Origin: Bin80 sp965208025
GTDB lineage: Bacteria > Bacteroidota > Rhodothermia > Rhodothermales > Bin80
Reading direction: 5' to 3'
DNA: 64,000 bases
NCBI GenBank assembly: GCA_965208025.1
Contig: OZ242302.1
Coordinates: forward strand, 2,542,001-2,606,000
The notes below the pieces were generated by a model. The model was not told the origin of the DNA. It ran no database searches and saw only the letters and a program-made list of their open reading frames with translations. Of this stretch, positions 47,274-56,400 are shown piece after piece (the first letter of the stretch is position 1; each line of letters begins with the position of its first letter). The position numbers were made by a program, and so were the translations under genes.

Positions 47274-48455
47274 ATGAAGGTGACTGTTCTTACAAATGAA
47301 TATCCTCCGAATATTTACGGTGGTGCAGGAGTGCATGTGAAGTATCTTGTTCGAGAATTGGCGTCTCATTATCGGGTCCAGGTGTATACCTTTGGCAGAC
47401 AAAGACGGAGCTTAAATGCTCTAAGTATCAAGGGCATCTCGGCGAAGGGAGCGCCTGAGGGCGGGGATCCACGTTTCAATAAGTTATTCCGTACCCTTCA
47501 GCGAAATTTATCCATGGCGGCGGCAGTGGATAAAACCGACATCATCCACTGTCATACATGGTACTCTCACTGGGCGGGCGTTCTATCCAAGCAGCTTACT
47601 GGAGCGAAGCTGGTGCTGACAACCCATAGTTTAGAGCCTCATCGGCCGTGGAAAGTGGAGCAACTTGGACATGCTTATCATGTAAGTTCATGGATTGAGA
47701 AGACCGCATACCAGACGGCAGATGCCGTCATTGCGGTTTCACCTCAAATGAAAGAAGATGTGGTTGCTCTCTATGGAATTCGACCAAGGATTGTTCATGT
47801 GATTCCCAATGGGATTGATTTGGATGAATATCGGCCGACGTTTGACGAATCTGTTCTGGATACCTACGGGATCAACCCTCAACTTCCGTACGTTCTGTTT
47901 GTGGGGAGAATAACTCGGCAGAAAGGAATCATTCATCTATTGCACGCAATCGCTCACTTGGATGCGGGAACGCAGATTGTTTTAGCTGCGGGTGCACCGG
48001 ATACCTCAGAGATTGAAGCGGAGATGATTCAGGAGGTTGAGAACCTGAAAAAAACAGGTAATCACCAAATTGTATGGATTTCTGAAATGATGCCCCCCTC
48101 CGAATTGATTATCCTCTACTCCCATGCTCAGGTCTTTGTGTGTCCTTCGGTATATGAACCCTTCGGGATCATCAATCTGGAAGCCATGGCTTGCGAAACG
48201 GCCGTCGTCGCAACAAATGTTGGGGGGATCCCAATGGTGGTCAAAGATGGAGAAACAGGCCTATTAGTTGAGTTTGAGGGAGATGGGTTTGAACGGAGAT
48301 TGGCAGACAAGATTAACCTGCTCATGCGGGATCAGCAACTGAGCCGGAGTATGGGGATCCAAGGGCGTGCTCGTGTTGAAGCTGAGTTCAGTTGGGATGT
48401 GGTAGCCCAAATGACGGCAAAGCTGTATCAGCGTCTGTTACGGAAAGTATCATAG
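47274..48455 (+). CDS. glgA: Glycogen synthase-type glycosyltransferase (GT4)
   Basis: 393 residues from the ATG at 47274. Family hallmarks are VTVLTNEYPPNIYGGAGVHV at the N terminus (sugar-nucleotide loop with GGAG), HCHTWYSHWAG, TTHSLEPHRPWK, GRITRQKG and the C-terminal EPFGIINLEAMACETAVVA. The size and sequence fit the short actinobacterial/corynebacterial-type GlgA that uses ADP- or UDP-glucose and makes maltose-phosphate or alpha-glucan. The enzyme is complete. Its frame is open for 281 codons upstream through an IS fragment, so the normal promoter may have been replaced. No other glg gene is close. Confidence 0.9.
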   Translation: MKVTVLTNEYPPNIYGGAGVHVKYLVRELASHYRVQVYTFGRQRRSLNALSIKGISAKGAPEGGDPRFNKLFRTLQRNLSMAAAVDKTDIIHCHTWYSHWAGVLSKQLTGAKLVLTTHSLEPHRPWKVEQLGHAYHVSSWIEKTAYQTADAVIAVSPQMKEDVVALYGIRPRIVHVIPNGIDLDEYRPTFDESVLDTYGINPQLPYVLFVGRITRQKGIIHLLHAIAHLDAGTQIVLAAGAPDTSEIEAEMIQEVENLKKTGNHQIVWISEMMPPSELIILYSHAQVFVCPSVYEPFGIINLEAMACETAVVATNVGGIPMVVKDGETGLLVEFEGDGFERRLADKINLLMRDQQLSRSMGIQGRARVEAEFSWDVVAQMTAKLYQRLLRKVS

Positions 48456-49116
48456 CAGTAACTTTTGCAAGAGCCCCAACTTCTGGGGATTCAGTAAAGC
48501 TGGATTTTTGAGATCTCTGATTCGGGTGGTTGAATTTATGTGGGATGGACAGGCTTTTCTGAGGCTTGGATCTATCTCACAGGGTGTAAAGACGCCGATC
48601 TTTGGACTGAAAAACGAGGGATGGAAATCTGCAAATTTCGTATTTCTGAGGTGTCCCCAAAAATAGGACTCCACTGTCCTGTTTAACAAAGACACGAAGG
48701 TTGTATATTTTCCGCCACTGGGAGTTGTTTCTCGTGTAGAAGTACAACTGGGTTCGTTACCCATAAGGTCACAAGCAGGTCGTTGGTCCGCCCCTAAAAT
48801 GATGGCTCACTATACATGTGGTCAAGCGGCGGGATCGGGTGTAATCGCACGTTACAAATATAGTGTATCCTCTTCCCCCTCCCCAAAAGACATAGACGAA
48901 GAGCCTCCTCCAGAGAAAGACGAAACATAGAACATCTACCAAATTTATCCCCAATCCACTCAAAATCCACTGATTTTCCCTTCCAGGGGTTGAATCTGAT
49001 CGTAAATAAATATGCTGTAAACAAAATTAGAGGAGTTTAGGCAGGGTCATTCCCAGACAGATATCGGAACCAATCCATTTATGGACATGTCTAACTGAGA
49101 GTTCCCATCCTAAAAC
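48456..49116. other. Gene-poor gap between glgA and the AAA ATPase
   Basis: 660 bases without a supported gene. Only short frames occur, and none shows a motif I know. No RNA gene or repeat was identified. Confidence 0.4.
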
Positions 49117-50244
49117 ATGTCAAGATCAGAACTTTTGACCTCCGGCCATCTAACTGCTGCACGCGACCGTGGACCCTCCCCGTATTTTCACGGGCGAAAA
49201 GCCATCAGAAGAGATTTTGCAGAGTTATTAAAACGATCAAAAGATACCAGTACGGGAACCACCTTTCTGATCCAAGGGGCGCCTGGCGCGGGAAAAAGTG
49301 CTCTATTGCATGAATTAGAAAAAATAGCTTCAAGGAGTCAGTGGAATGTCGTTTACATTAACGTGCAAGACTTATACAACCCTGCTCATCTGGCCCAGAC
49401 CTTTGGGGAGGCCTATGTTACTCGGAAACAAACTACCACAGGTCTAGACGCGAAGGTGATCTCCTTTGATCGCGCAAAGGAAGTTTCGGCGGACTCAAGC
49501 GTAATTCAGGTACTGAAAAAGTTAATTTCGGATTCTGGCGTGGTTCTGATTCTTGATGAAGCTCAACGAATTGCTGATTTTGTTGGCACACCCTACAAGA
49601 TGGAGGTCGGGGGGCTATTGGAAGAAATCCATAATGGTAAATTGGATCAACCGGCGATCCTTCTGGCAGCGGGATTGGGGCCGACAAAGGCGTCCTTTGG
49701 AAAACTAGGGATTTCGAGGTTTGGACGGAACTGTGTTGTAGAGTTGGGGGCGTTAAGCAAAGATTCCGAGCGCTTGGTGATTGAAGACTGGATTAAAAAG
49801 GAAGGTAGAGGACAAGGAGATCCGTCGGCTTGGGTTGACGCGATCGTGCGGGAAACGCATGGATGGCCCCAACATATCCAATGCTACGCAGATCTTGCTT
49901 CGGAGTATCTGAAAGCAAATGACGGAGTTATGACGGCTGATGGACTGAGTTCTGTACTGGAAGCTGGACACGAAGATCGCAAGGTGTATTACAAGCAACG
50001 AGTCGACGATCTTGAACCCGACGAAATCCAGTGTTTCGCAGGTTCCATTCTAGATCGTTCAGTAGGACATCCTACTCCTCGCTTACAAATAATGTCTGCA
50101 TTCATAGACAACTACGGTGACAGTAAAGCAGAAAAATTGTTCAAGAAATTTGTTAGTAAAGGAATTTTAGAAAAAAGAGGTTCTACCCCGAACCTTGTGG
50201 ATAGAGGTCTAAGCCTCCACAGAAGAATAGAATCGCACTTCTGA
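49117..50244 (+). CDS. AAA-family ATPase, 3' end split by an insertion sequence
   Basis: As it stands, 375 residues. The P-loop is FLIQGAPGAGKSAL (51-64), Walker B VVLILDEAQR, and there is a sensor-like region VELGALSKDSERL. The remainder is a helical lid and the start of a winged-helix domain. It resembles stand-alone ORC/TniB-like AAA proteins of unknown role. The final 21 residues after LEKR (from GSTPNL on) are encoded by the IS, not the original gene. Joining 50178 to 51469 restores a frame that continues EMGYSVPIPSMHTWLK and stops at 51606, giving 399 residues. So the gene is disrupted near its C terminus and may be non-functional. Confidence 0.85.
   Translation: MSRSELLTSGHLTAARDRGPSPYFHGRKAIRRDFAELLKRSKDTSTGTTFLIQGAPGAGKSALLHELEKIASRSQWNVVYINVQDLYNPAHLAQTFGEAYVTRKQTTTGLDAKVISFDRAKEVSADSSVIQVLKKLISDSGVVLILDEAQRIADFVGTPYKMEVGGLLEEIHNGKLDQPAILLAAGLGPTKASFGKLGISRFGRNCVVELGALSKDSERLVIEDWIKKEGRGQGDPSAWVDAIVRETHGWPQHIQCYADLASEYLKANDGVMTADGLSSVLEAGHEDRKVYYKQRVDDLEPDEIQCFAGSILDRSVGHPTPRLQIMSAFIDNYGDSKAEKLFKKFVSKGILEKRGSTPNLVDRGLSLHRRIESHF
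50171..50178. repeat. Target-site duplication, left copy
   Basis: AAAAAAGA. It is identical to 51461-51468 on the other side of the ISL3-type element and matches the 8-bp duplication of that family. Confidence 0.9.
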
Positions 50245-51460
50245 ATTTTTCAAACGTTCGGTATCCTCTCCCGACCGTTTTGATTTCTTGAATTTTGCCG
50301 TTAATGCGTTCTGCCTTGGCGTTGGATTGTGAGTGGGAAAGTGCATTACAGACGCCATCAAAATGTCGCTGAAACCTTTCCCCCACCTTGGTGACTTCCC
50401 TGACGCCCATCTGCTCAACACTCTTTAGCCAGAGATCAAAATACCTCTTTGCTTCGGCGAAGGAACTACACTCAAAGATCCCTTTAAACTCTTCGCGTAC
50501 CCGCCAGGCGTGACTGACTTCCAAGTTGGCTTCTTGAACGACTTTGAAGATCTCGTCTTGCTTGGCCGTACGGTTCTTTTCGTTCTTCAAAAGCACATAA
50601 CGCGTCCCTTTCAACTCGGGATGGCTCTTCACTTCCCGTCTGCGCACCTGATTGATTGCTTTGTTCAGATCCTGAATCAGATGAAACCGATCATGAATCA
50701 AGGTTGCGTTCGGAAAGACTCGTTCAACGGCGCGAATAAACGCCTTTAACATGTCCGTCGTCACCGTTACGACCTTCTCCTTCATTCCCTCAAACACACG
50801 CTCAAACAGCACTATAGCGCCTTCTTTGGTCTTTCCCTCCCCCACATCAAGGACAATCCCCCGTGTGGAATCTGTTACCACGGTCCCATAGACATGCCCC
50901 CGTTTGAGTGCTTTCTCATCCACACCGATATGGGGGATCTCTCCCAGATCCCTACGTGCTAATCCGCGCTCTACACTACGATGCATGATCCGATTCAGTT
51001 GGTTAAATCCACACCGTAGAAGCTTGGCGGTGCTGGTTTGATTTTTGGTTGCTTTCAACAGATCAATCGCAGCGCGCTCAAAGGCATAGGTTACACGACT
51101 GGATGAATCTGCCCAAGGAAGCTTAATCGTCTTGATTCCCTTTGAAGACTTGACCCGAGGGATACGACAGTGGATATAACTCTTGGATTGACACCAGTCA
51201 ATATGACGCCACGAACGCTCCTTGCGGTGGTCATACAACGTCCCAGATTCCCCCGTTTCTGGACAAACAAGATTCTCTCCCGAATGGCGAAGATATACAT
51301 CAATCCGGTGAGACGTTGGATCCAAAGTGATTCGGTCAAGCTGCCACTCAGGAGTGAGATCCAGAGTGTAGCGCATAAATAAATCTATGAAATTTGACAT
51401 GAAATTGAGTAGGTTTAGTTCGCCGAAATATACTCATTCCACACAAATTGTGGTAGAACC
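50179..51460 (-). mobile_element. Intact ISL3-type insertion sequence, 1282 bp
   Basis: Both ends begin GGTTCTACC read inward (50179-50187 and, reversed, 51452-51460), and the imperfect match extends to 18 of 26 bases. The flanking 8-bp duplication AAAAAAGA is perfect, which marks a recent insertion. The element carries a single intact transposase gene on the minus strand, nearly filling it. It entered the 3' end of the AAA ATPase gene. Confidence 0.92.
50183..51400 (-). CDS. ISL3-family transposase
   Basis: 405 residues and complete. It has an N-terminal region with CPETGESGTLYDHRKERSW where the family zinc finger lies, then PHIGVDEKALKRGHVYGTVV (first Asp), TDMLKAFIRAV (Asp), LIHDRFHLIQDLNKAINQVRR and the C-terminal SNAKAERINGKIQEIKTVGRG (Glu). 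The first Cys pair is degenerate. The stop codon lies only four bases inside the left terminal repeat. An alternative start is the ATG at 51376. It is related to the nonsense-bearing copy at 33291-34547 but is a different element. Confidence 0.93.
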   Translation of the reverse strand: MSNFIDLFMRYTLDLTPEWQLDRITLDPTSHRIDVYLRHSGENLVCPETGESGTLYDHRKERSWRHIDWCQSKSYIHCRIPRVKSSKGIKTIKLPWADSSSRVTYAFERAAIDLLKATKNQTSTAKLLRCGFNQLNRIMHRSVERGLARRDLGEIPHIGVDEKALKRGHVYGTVVTDSTRGIVLDVGEGKTKEGAIVLFERVFEGMKEKVVTVTTDMLKAFIRAVERVFPNATLIHDRFHLIQDLNKAINQVRRREVKSHPELKGTRYVLLKNEKNRTAKQDEIFKVVQEANLEVSHAWRVREEFKGIFECSSFAEAKRYFDLWLKSVEQMGVREVTKVGERFQRHFDGVCNALSHSQSNAKAERINGKIQEIKTVGRGYRTFEKFRSAILFFCGGLDLYPQGSG

Positions 51461-51468
51461 AAAAAAGA
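51461..51468. repeat. Target-site duplication, right copy
   Basis: AAAAAAGA, identical to 50171-50178. Confidence 0.9.
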
Positions 51469-51606
51469 GAGATGGGATATAGTGTCCCCATTCCATCTAT
51501 GCACACTTGGTTAAAGGAGACCTATACCAGAGAGAGAACTGAGATCCCCCGCGAGACGCAGAACGTCCGTGTGGAGCGTGACCGAGGTTCAGGATTGGAA
51601 AGGTGA
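51469..51606 (+). pseudogene. Detached 3' end of the AAA ATPase gene
   Basis: Read in the frame of the ATPase after removing the insertion sequence and one copy of the duplication, this gives EMGYSVPIPSMHTWLK and ends at TGA 51604-51606. The SVPIPSMHTWL stretch is the usual last part of the winged-helix domain in such AAA proteins, which confirms the junction. The fragment has no start of its own. Its end overlaps the convergent small membrane-protein gene. Confidence 0.85.
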
Positions 51607-51927
51607 TTCCTCTCCCATCCAGTCCTTCATCGTATCCCAAATCCACTGGATTGTGCCCTGAACAAGTTCAGGATTCTGAATCCACAGCCAAACCACCCCC
51701 ACCACAAAGAGTGTCCAGATACCCCACCACAGGAAACGGACGACCGACAAACATAGAGTGAGTCCAAACTGCAAAACCCACAAGCCCCCCAGCATTGCCC
51801 CTCCAAGGACGGTCCCACCGGACTTCAAGTCCTTCATGATGCCTCCCTTGCGACCACGCTGATATCGCGCCGTAGCCTCCCGCTTCGTCCGACGCCTCCG
51901 TAGATAGTTTTTGATTGATAGATTCAT
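51589..51927 (-). CDS. Small membrane protein, unknown function
   Basis: 112 residues from the ATG at 51927. A very basic N-terminal third (YLRRRRTKREATARYQRGRKGG) is followed by two adjacent hydrophobic segments (GGAMLGGLWVLQFGLTLCLSV and WWGIWTLFVVGVVWLW) and an acidic tail. The frame is open 38 codons further upstream without support. It resembles small IS-neighbourhood or phage membrane proteins in form only; I do not recognise it. The 3' end overlaps the detached ATPase end by 18 bases, tail to tail. Confidence 0.5.
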   Translation of the reverse strand: MNLSIKNYLRRRRTKREATARYQRGRKGGIMKDLKSGGTVLGGAMLGGLWVLQFGLTLCLSVVRFLWWGIWTLFVVGVVWLWIQNPELVQGTIQWIWDTMKDWMGEESPFQS

Positions 51928-52270
51928 CTCTTTATCCGCATCCACTGGATATTCCACACTGAGTGCAGACGTAACAGGCACCGCTCCGTACAGTGATTCC
52001 ACCATACACCACACAGAGGGGGTCACCCATGCGCTGAGCAAACACCTCAGCCTTTTATGTCCGCCTGCACCGCAGTGGTTTCAACTGGATCCACCTGTTC
52101 ATACGGTTATATTTGACAGTCACCCGACGTATCAAGGTGTTTAGGTGAAAATGTTGGGGATTGGGCATAACTTATCAAAAAATTATAGGAGATTTGCATG
52201 CGCAGACACTTTTCATAGTCGCATCCGTATATTAGAGAAAGATACATGATATGAACAGGCATAATTACGT
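51928..52270. other. Intergenic region upstream of the Panacea gene
   Basis: 343 bases between divergent starts. AT-rich sequence at 52160-52260 is a likely promoter area for the two-gene module downstream. No gene or operator repeat is clear. Confidence 0.4.
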
Positions 52271-52771
52271 ATGATGATGAATCCTAAAAATGCCGCCACA
52301 CTCAATCAGATGGAAGAATCGCAGCCATCCGCTCTCACGGTAGCACAACAAATTCTATGGATTGCACATCAACAAGGCAAGCAACTCACTTCAATGCAGC
52401 TATTGAAGTTAGTGTATATCAGCCATGGATGGATGCTTGGTCTCTATAATCGACCGCTGTTTCAAGATGAAATTGAGGCTTGGAGATATGGACCAGTAGT
52501 TCGTTCAGTTTACGCAGAGTATAAACGGTTTGGAGCTCGCCCAATCTCTGATGATGTACAAAATCAACAAAAATATTTTGATGATTACGCACTTAATGTC
52601 ATGGAGCAGGTCGTTGAGGTGTACGGTGGTTACAGTGGTTTAATGTTATCTAGCCTGTGCCATCAGCCTGACAGCCCATGGGAAATAACGATTAAACAAA
52701 TGGGCGAAAATTCGGTCATACAAAATGACTTGATAGAGTATTATTACATAATGCGTATACGCTCTAAATGA
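52271..52771 (+). CDS. Panacea-domain (DUF4065, SocA-like) protein, probable antitoxin
   Basis: 166 residues with the Panacea/DUF4065 pattern. ILWIAHQQGKQLTSMQLLKLVYISHGW is followed by PLFQDEIEAWRYGPVVRSVYAEYKRFG and a late SSLCHQPDSPWE. Panacea is known as a versatile antitoxin domain that neutralises unrelated toxins; in Caulobacter a relative, SocA, delivers its toxin to ClpXP. Three possible ATGs lie in a row at 52271, 52274 and 52277. Its stop overlaps the next gene as ATGA, the usual toxin-antitoxin coupling. Confidence 0.88.
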   Translation: MMMNPKNAATLNQMEESQPSALTVAQQILWIAHQQGKQLTSMQLLKLVYISHGWMLGLYNRPLFQDEIEAWRYGPVVRSVYAEYKRFGARPISDDVQNQQKYFDDYALNVMEQVVEVYGGYSGLMLSSLCHQPDSPWEITIKQMGENSVIQNDLIEYYYIMRIRSK

Positions 52772-53133
52772 CCAAAGATAAAGAATTTAAGAAAGTACAA
52801 GATTGGCTAGACTCTTCGTTATCTGACACATCAAAATTAGCAATTTCAGAGCAAAAATGGTTGCTAGAGGCTGGCGAAGCCAAGCATAAACAAGGCATGT
52901 CAGCCAGACAAAATATTCACAGGGCTCTCCTCGGAAGCTTGTGGATTTTAGTTAGCATGGCTACCGTGTTGGTAATTGTGTGGGTCTGGCACATAGTTAC
53001 GCCCACCAAGATTCATTTCCTTCAAGACAGTCAGCTAGAGACGATTAGCACGGTTCTACTAAGCATAGTAGGATCTTCATACCTTACGAGATACTCTACC
53101 AATTGGCTCAACACTCATACAACTTATCCATAA
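52768..53133 (+). CDS. Small two-segment membrane protein, probable toxin partner
   Basis: 121 residues: a hydrophilic charged N-terminal half (DWLDSSLSDTSKLAISEQKWL), one clear membrane segment (LLGSLWILVSMATVLVIVWVW, about 54-74) and a weaker second (ISTVLLSIVGSSYL). Panacea antitoxins have been reported with several toxin types, membrane-active proteins among them, so this is read as the toxin. That is inference from coupling and form; it has no homology that I can name. No alternative start was needed because of the 4-base overlap. Confidence 0.65.
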   Translation: MTKDKEFKKVQDWLDSSLSDTSKLAISEQKWLLEAGEAKHKQGMSARQNIHRALLGSLWILVSMATVLVIVWVWHIVTPTKIHFLQDSQLETISTVLLSIVGSSYLTRYSTNWLNTHTTYP

Positions 53134-53459
53134 TAACCCTCTGGACATAAATCCATTCTTGTATTTGGCCTTACGCTGATTGTTATTTTCGGATGTGATT
53201 TTTTAAAAACTCCAAATGCGCAATGCAAGTCCCGATACTTCAATTGCTTCCAGACCATTTTTTTGCGGTCTGCTTTGAATTTGCCTGTGTCTTACGTCGT
53301 AATAGTCAGTGAGCAAATTAAATCTCAGAACACAATCCAGCAACAAATTTTTATAATCATTAACAGAACGCTTCAATTTCTCCTTCCCTGTGTTTCCATA
53401 ACGATTGATTTTCGGATCGATTTGGTACCTCTTCTGCAGCTGGTCTCTTGGGAAGCCCA
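53134..53459. other. Convergent intergenic region
   Basis: 326 bases between the Panacea module and the end of the giant surface-protein gene. No gene, repeat or clear hairpin terminator was identified. Confidence 0.4.
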
Positions 53460-56400
53460 TTAGAACTGTCTTTTGAGTTGTAGTCGGACTAGATGCTGGA
53501 GTTGCAGGGGACTGTCTCGTCGTGCTTGCCCGGTTGTCCCGACAAAGAGTTGCACCTTGGTCGGATGCTCGTGTGCCCGTGCGATGTTCCATCCCATCTC
53601 ATATCTTCGCTGCGGTCCCCCGCCGCTGAAGTTGACCTCCGGTTGTAGGGTGAGTGCTCTGGAAAATAGAGCGAACCCATAGCCTGCCTGTACCCGCAGG
53701 CCTCCTGCTTGATGAATTGTATTTTGTGGCTGAATGGTTTCGGCGCGGAGCAGCCGCTCTGCACCACCCAGGGCCTCTGCCCCGATGGTATGCTCCACTC
53801 GAACCTGGAGCCCCTCAATGGAATGGGGCCGTGTATCCCAGTTCACTGCCCCTGCCAACCCTCGCTCTTGGAGTCCGCGGTCTTGGTGTGTCAGCACCGC
53901 CCGTGCATGCACTTCTATGTCCAGACCACTCGCTGGCTCCGAGAGACGGAACCCGACCTGCATGTCCATCCCGAATCCTGTCTCTGCATCGCCACCGTCA
54001 TGGCGGAGGGCCAGTTCCGCTGCCGGCTCGATCGTGGATCGTCTTCCCAGACGTACCCCTCGCACGGTCCCCTGCAATCCCAGTCGCAGCCGAGTCACCT
54101 GTGCCTGATCTTCCGATAACTCCTCCGTCCCATTCGCTCCCATCTGCACCATCAGAGCATCCGAACGAATCCCAAGCTCCAGTCCTCGCTCTGCCACCCC
54201 ACGGATGCGCCCATACATCCCCCCACCGACCATCCGCAAATCTATCGGGGCGGAGACCTGTTCCACGGTCATCGATCCACGACCATATCCGACCACGCCC
54301 CACGCTGTGACTCCCGAAGAAAGTGCATAACATCCATTGGGATATACTCCGGTCAGATAGGCGGAGTGCGTGCCTTGCTCTTCTGGCATGGTATACTCGC
54401 CCTCGGAGCGTGTATGAGCTACCAGTACACCCAGTCCCCCTTTGTTTCCAGTCCAGTCTGCCCCTACCATCCCACTGGATACGCGTCCCTCCAGGTTTAA
54501 GGCCCCGTCTGCACCCTGAACGCGAGACACCGCTCCATGTCCCCAGAGCGCGACCCCGCTCCCATCCCGCATCCCATGCCGGAACGAACTGCCATGCAGT
54601 AGACGCTCCCGGGTCAGTGTATGGCCCAGCCGATAGACCGGATTGGTCGTTCCAAGGAGTACAGCATGCCGGTCCGGCTTGACCTTTTGTACATGCACAT
54701 AATTTGGCAAGGAGGCCAAGGTCAATGGCTGTCCCGCCAGATAGACTTCCCTGCGCTGAGACCTTTGTACACGCCCCTCACACTGCGTTGCACGTAAGAC
54801 CTGATCCGCCACCGTTCGTCCTAGACGTCCCATCCATGCGGTACGGATTCGACTCGTGTAGCGCACCTGTCGGGGAGGACTTTCTAAGCTCTCCTCAAAT
54901 CCTGCATCATCCACAAACGAAACTTGGACCACCAGACTTGCCCCCGCATCGGTATCTACGGGGACATAGGCGTCTCCCTCCCCAACCTGTTGACTCGGAT
55001 GTCCTTCCTCCATGCGGAGCCACTGATAGCGATACCCATATCCCAGCTCCCCAGCCTGTGCACGGCGCAGTCCATCCAGATCCTGAATCTCCTCCACCGA
55101 AACCCGAAGCACCTGTCCCAGTTGCATGGACCCAATGATCTGGGGCCTTCCGGTTGCCACATCGTTCACCGGCGTTACGTCAATGGTCATTCTGGCGGCC
55201 AGTGGACTCTCTGATGTCCCATCGCTAACCTTGAAGTCAAAGTTCGTGTAGGCCGGGCCATATGCATTGGCGACTGGAGTAAAGACGAGTTCTCCCGCCG
55301 AGATTTGGGCTACTGAAATCTGTGTCCCGGTGGGGAATCCCGTTCCGCCCAAGGTCAAAGTTCCCGCATCAGGAAGCCGCTCAATCCGAATCGCTGCCAA
55401 CGGATCTCCCTCGGGATCTTGATACCCAATGTCGGATGGGGTAAACGGGTACGGCATGTCTTCCTCCGTGGTGATCAGGGCATCTTGGGCCACAGGAAAC
55501 GATTCATCGTCATCGTTGATCGTGAGGGTTAAAGCTGCTGGATCCCTCACGCCCTGCGTATTCGTGGCAGTGCCTTGTACTTGCACGGTCTTGTCCGGCG
55601 TATCTACTTCGTTGTTTAACGCCGTGATCGTGACCAGCCCGGTACTGGTGAGTTCGCCTGCCGCAATGGTCAGCGTTTGATTGTCGCTAAGTTGATAATC
55701 CGACTCCGTGGCGGGCGCATCGGGAAGCACCATCACTGCGACCGTCGTCATGGCACTGGAAGGCCGGTTCAGGGTAGCGGTGACCGTGGCCCTGCCGCCA
55801 TTCTCTGCAATCGTAGAGAGACTGAGCACCAGCGTGACGGCCGGCGCCTCCTCGTCGTCGGTGATCGTGAGTTCCAGGTCTGCGGGCCCTGTGATGCCCT
55901 GCGCATTCGTTGCGATGCCCCGAACCTGTACGGTTTTGTCGGGGGTATCCACTTCATTATCCACTGCGGTCATGGTGACGAGCCCTGTACTCTCGGTGGT
56001 TCCTGCCGCAATGGTCAACGTCACGTTATCGCTCAAGAGATAATCGGACTCTGTTGCCGGTGCAACGGGAAGAACGGTGATCGTGAGGATCGTCTCCTCG
56101 CCGGAAGCCCGGTCTTGCGTTGCGGTGACCGTGGACACTTCTCCATTTTCTGCAATCGTAGAGGGATCCAGCAGGAGCGTCACCGTTGGGGCTTCTTCGT
56201 CATCCGTAATCGTGAGTTCTACCTTTGTAGGTTCTGTGATCTGCTGCGCATGGGTAGCCACGCCTTGCACCTGCACGGTTTTGTCTGGCGCATCTACCTC
56301 GTTATCCACCGCCGTAATGGTCACGAGTCCAGTGCTTTCGGTCTCTCCCGCCGCAATCGTCAAGATCGTATTGGTACTCAGCCTATAATCTGATTGCGTG

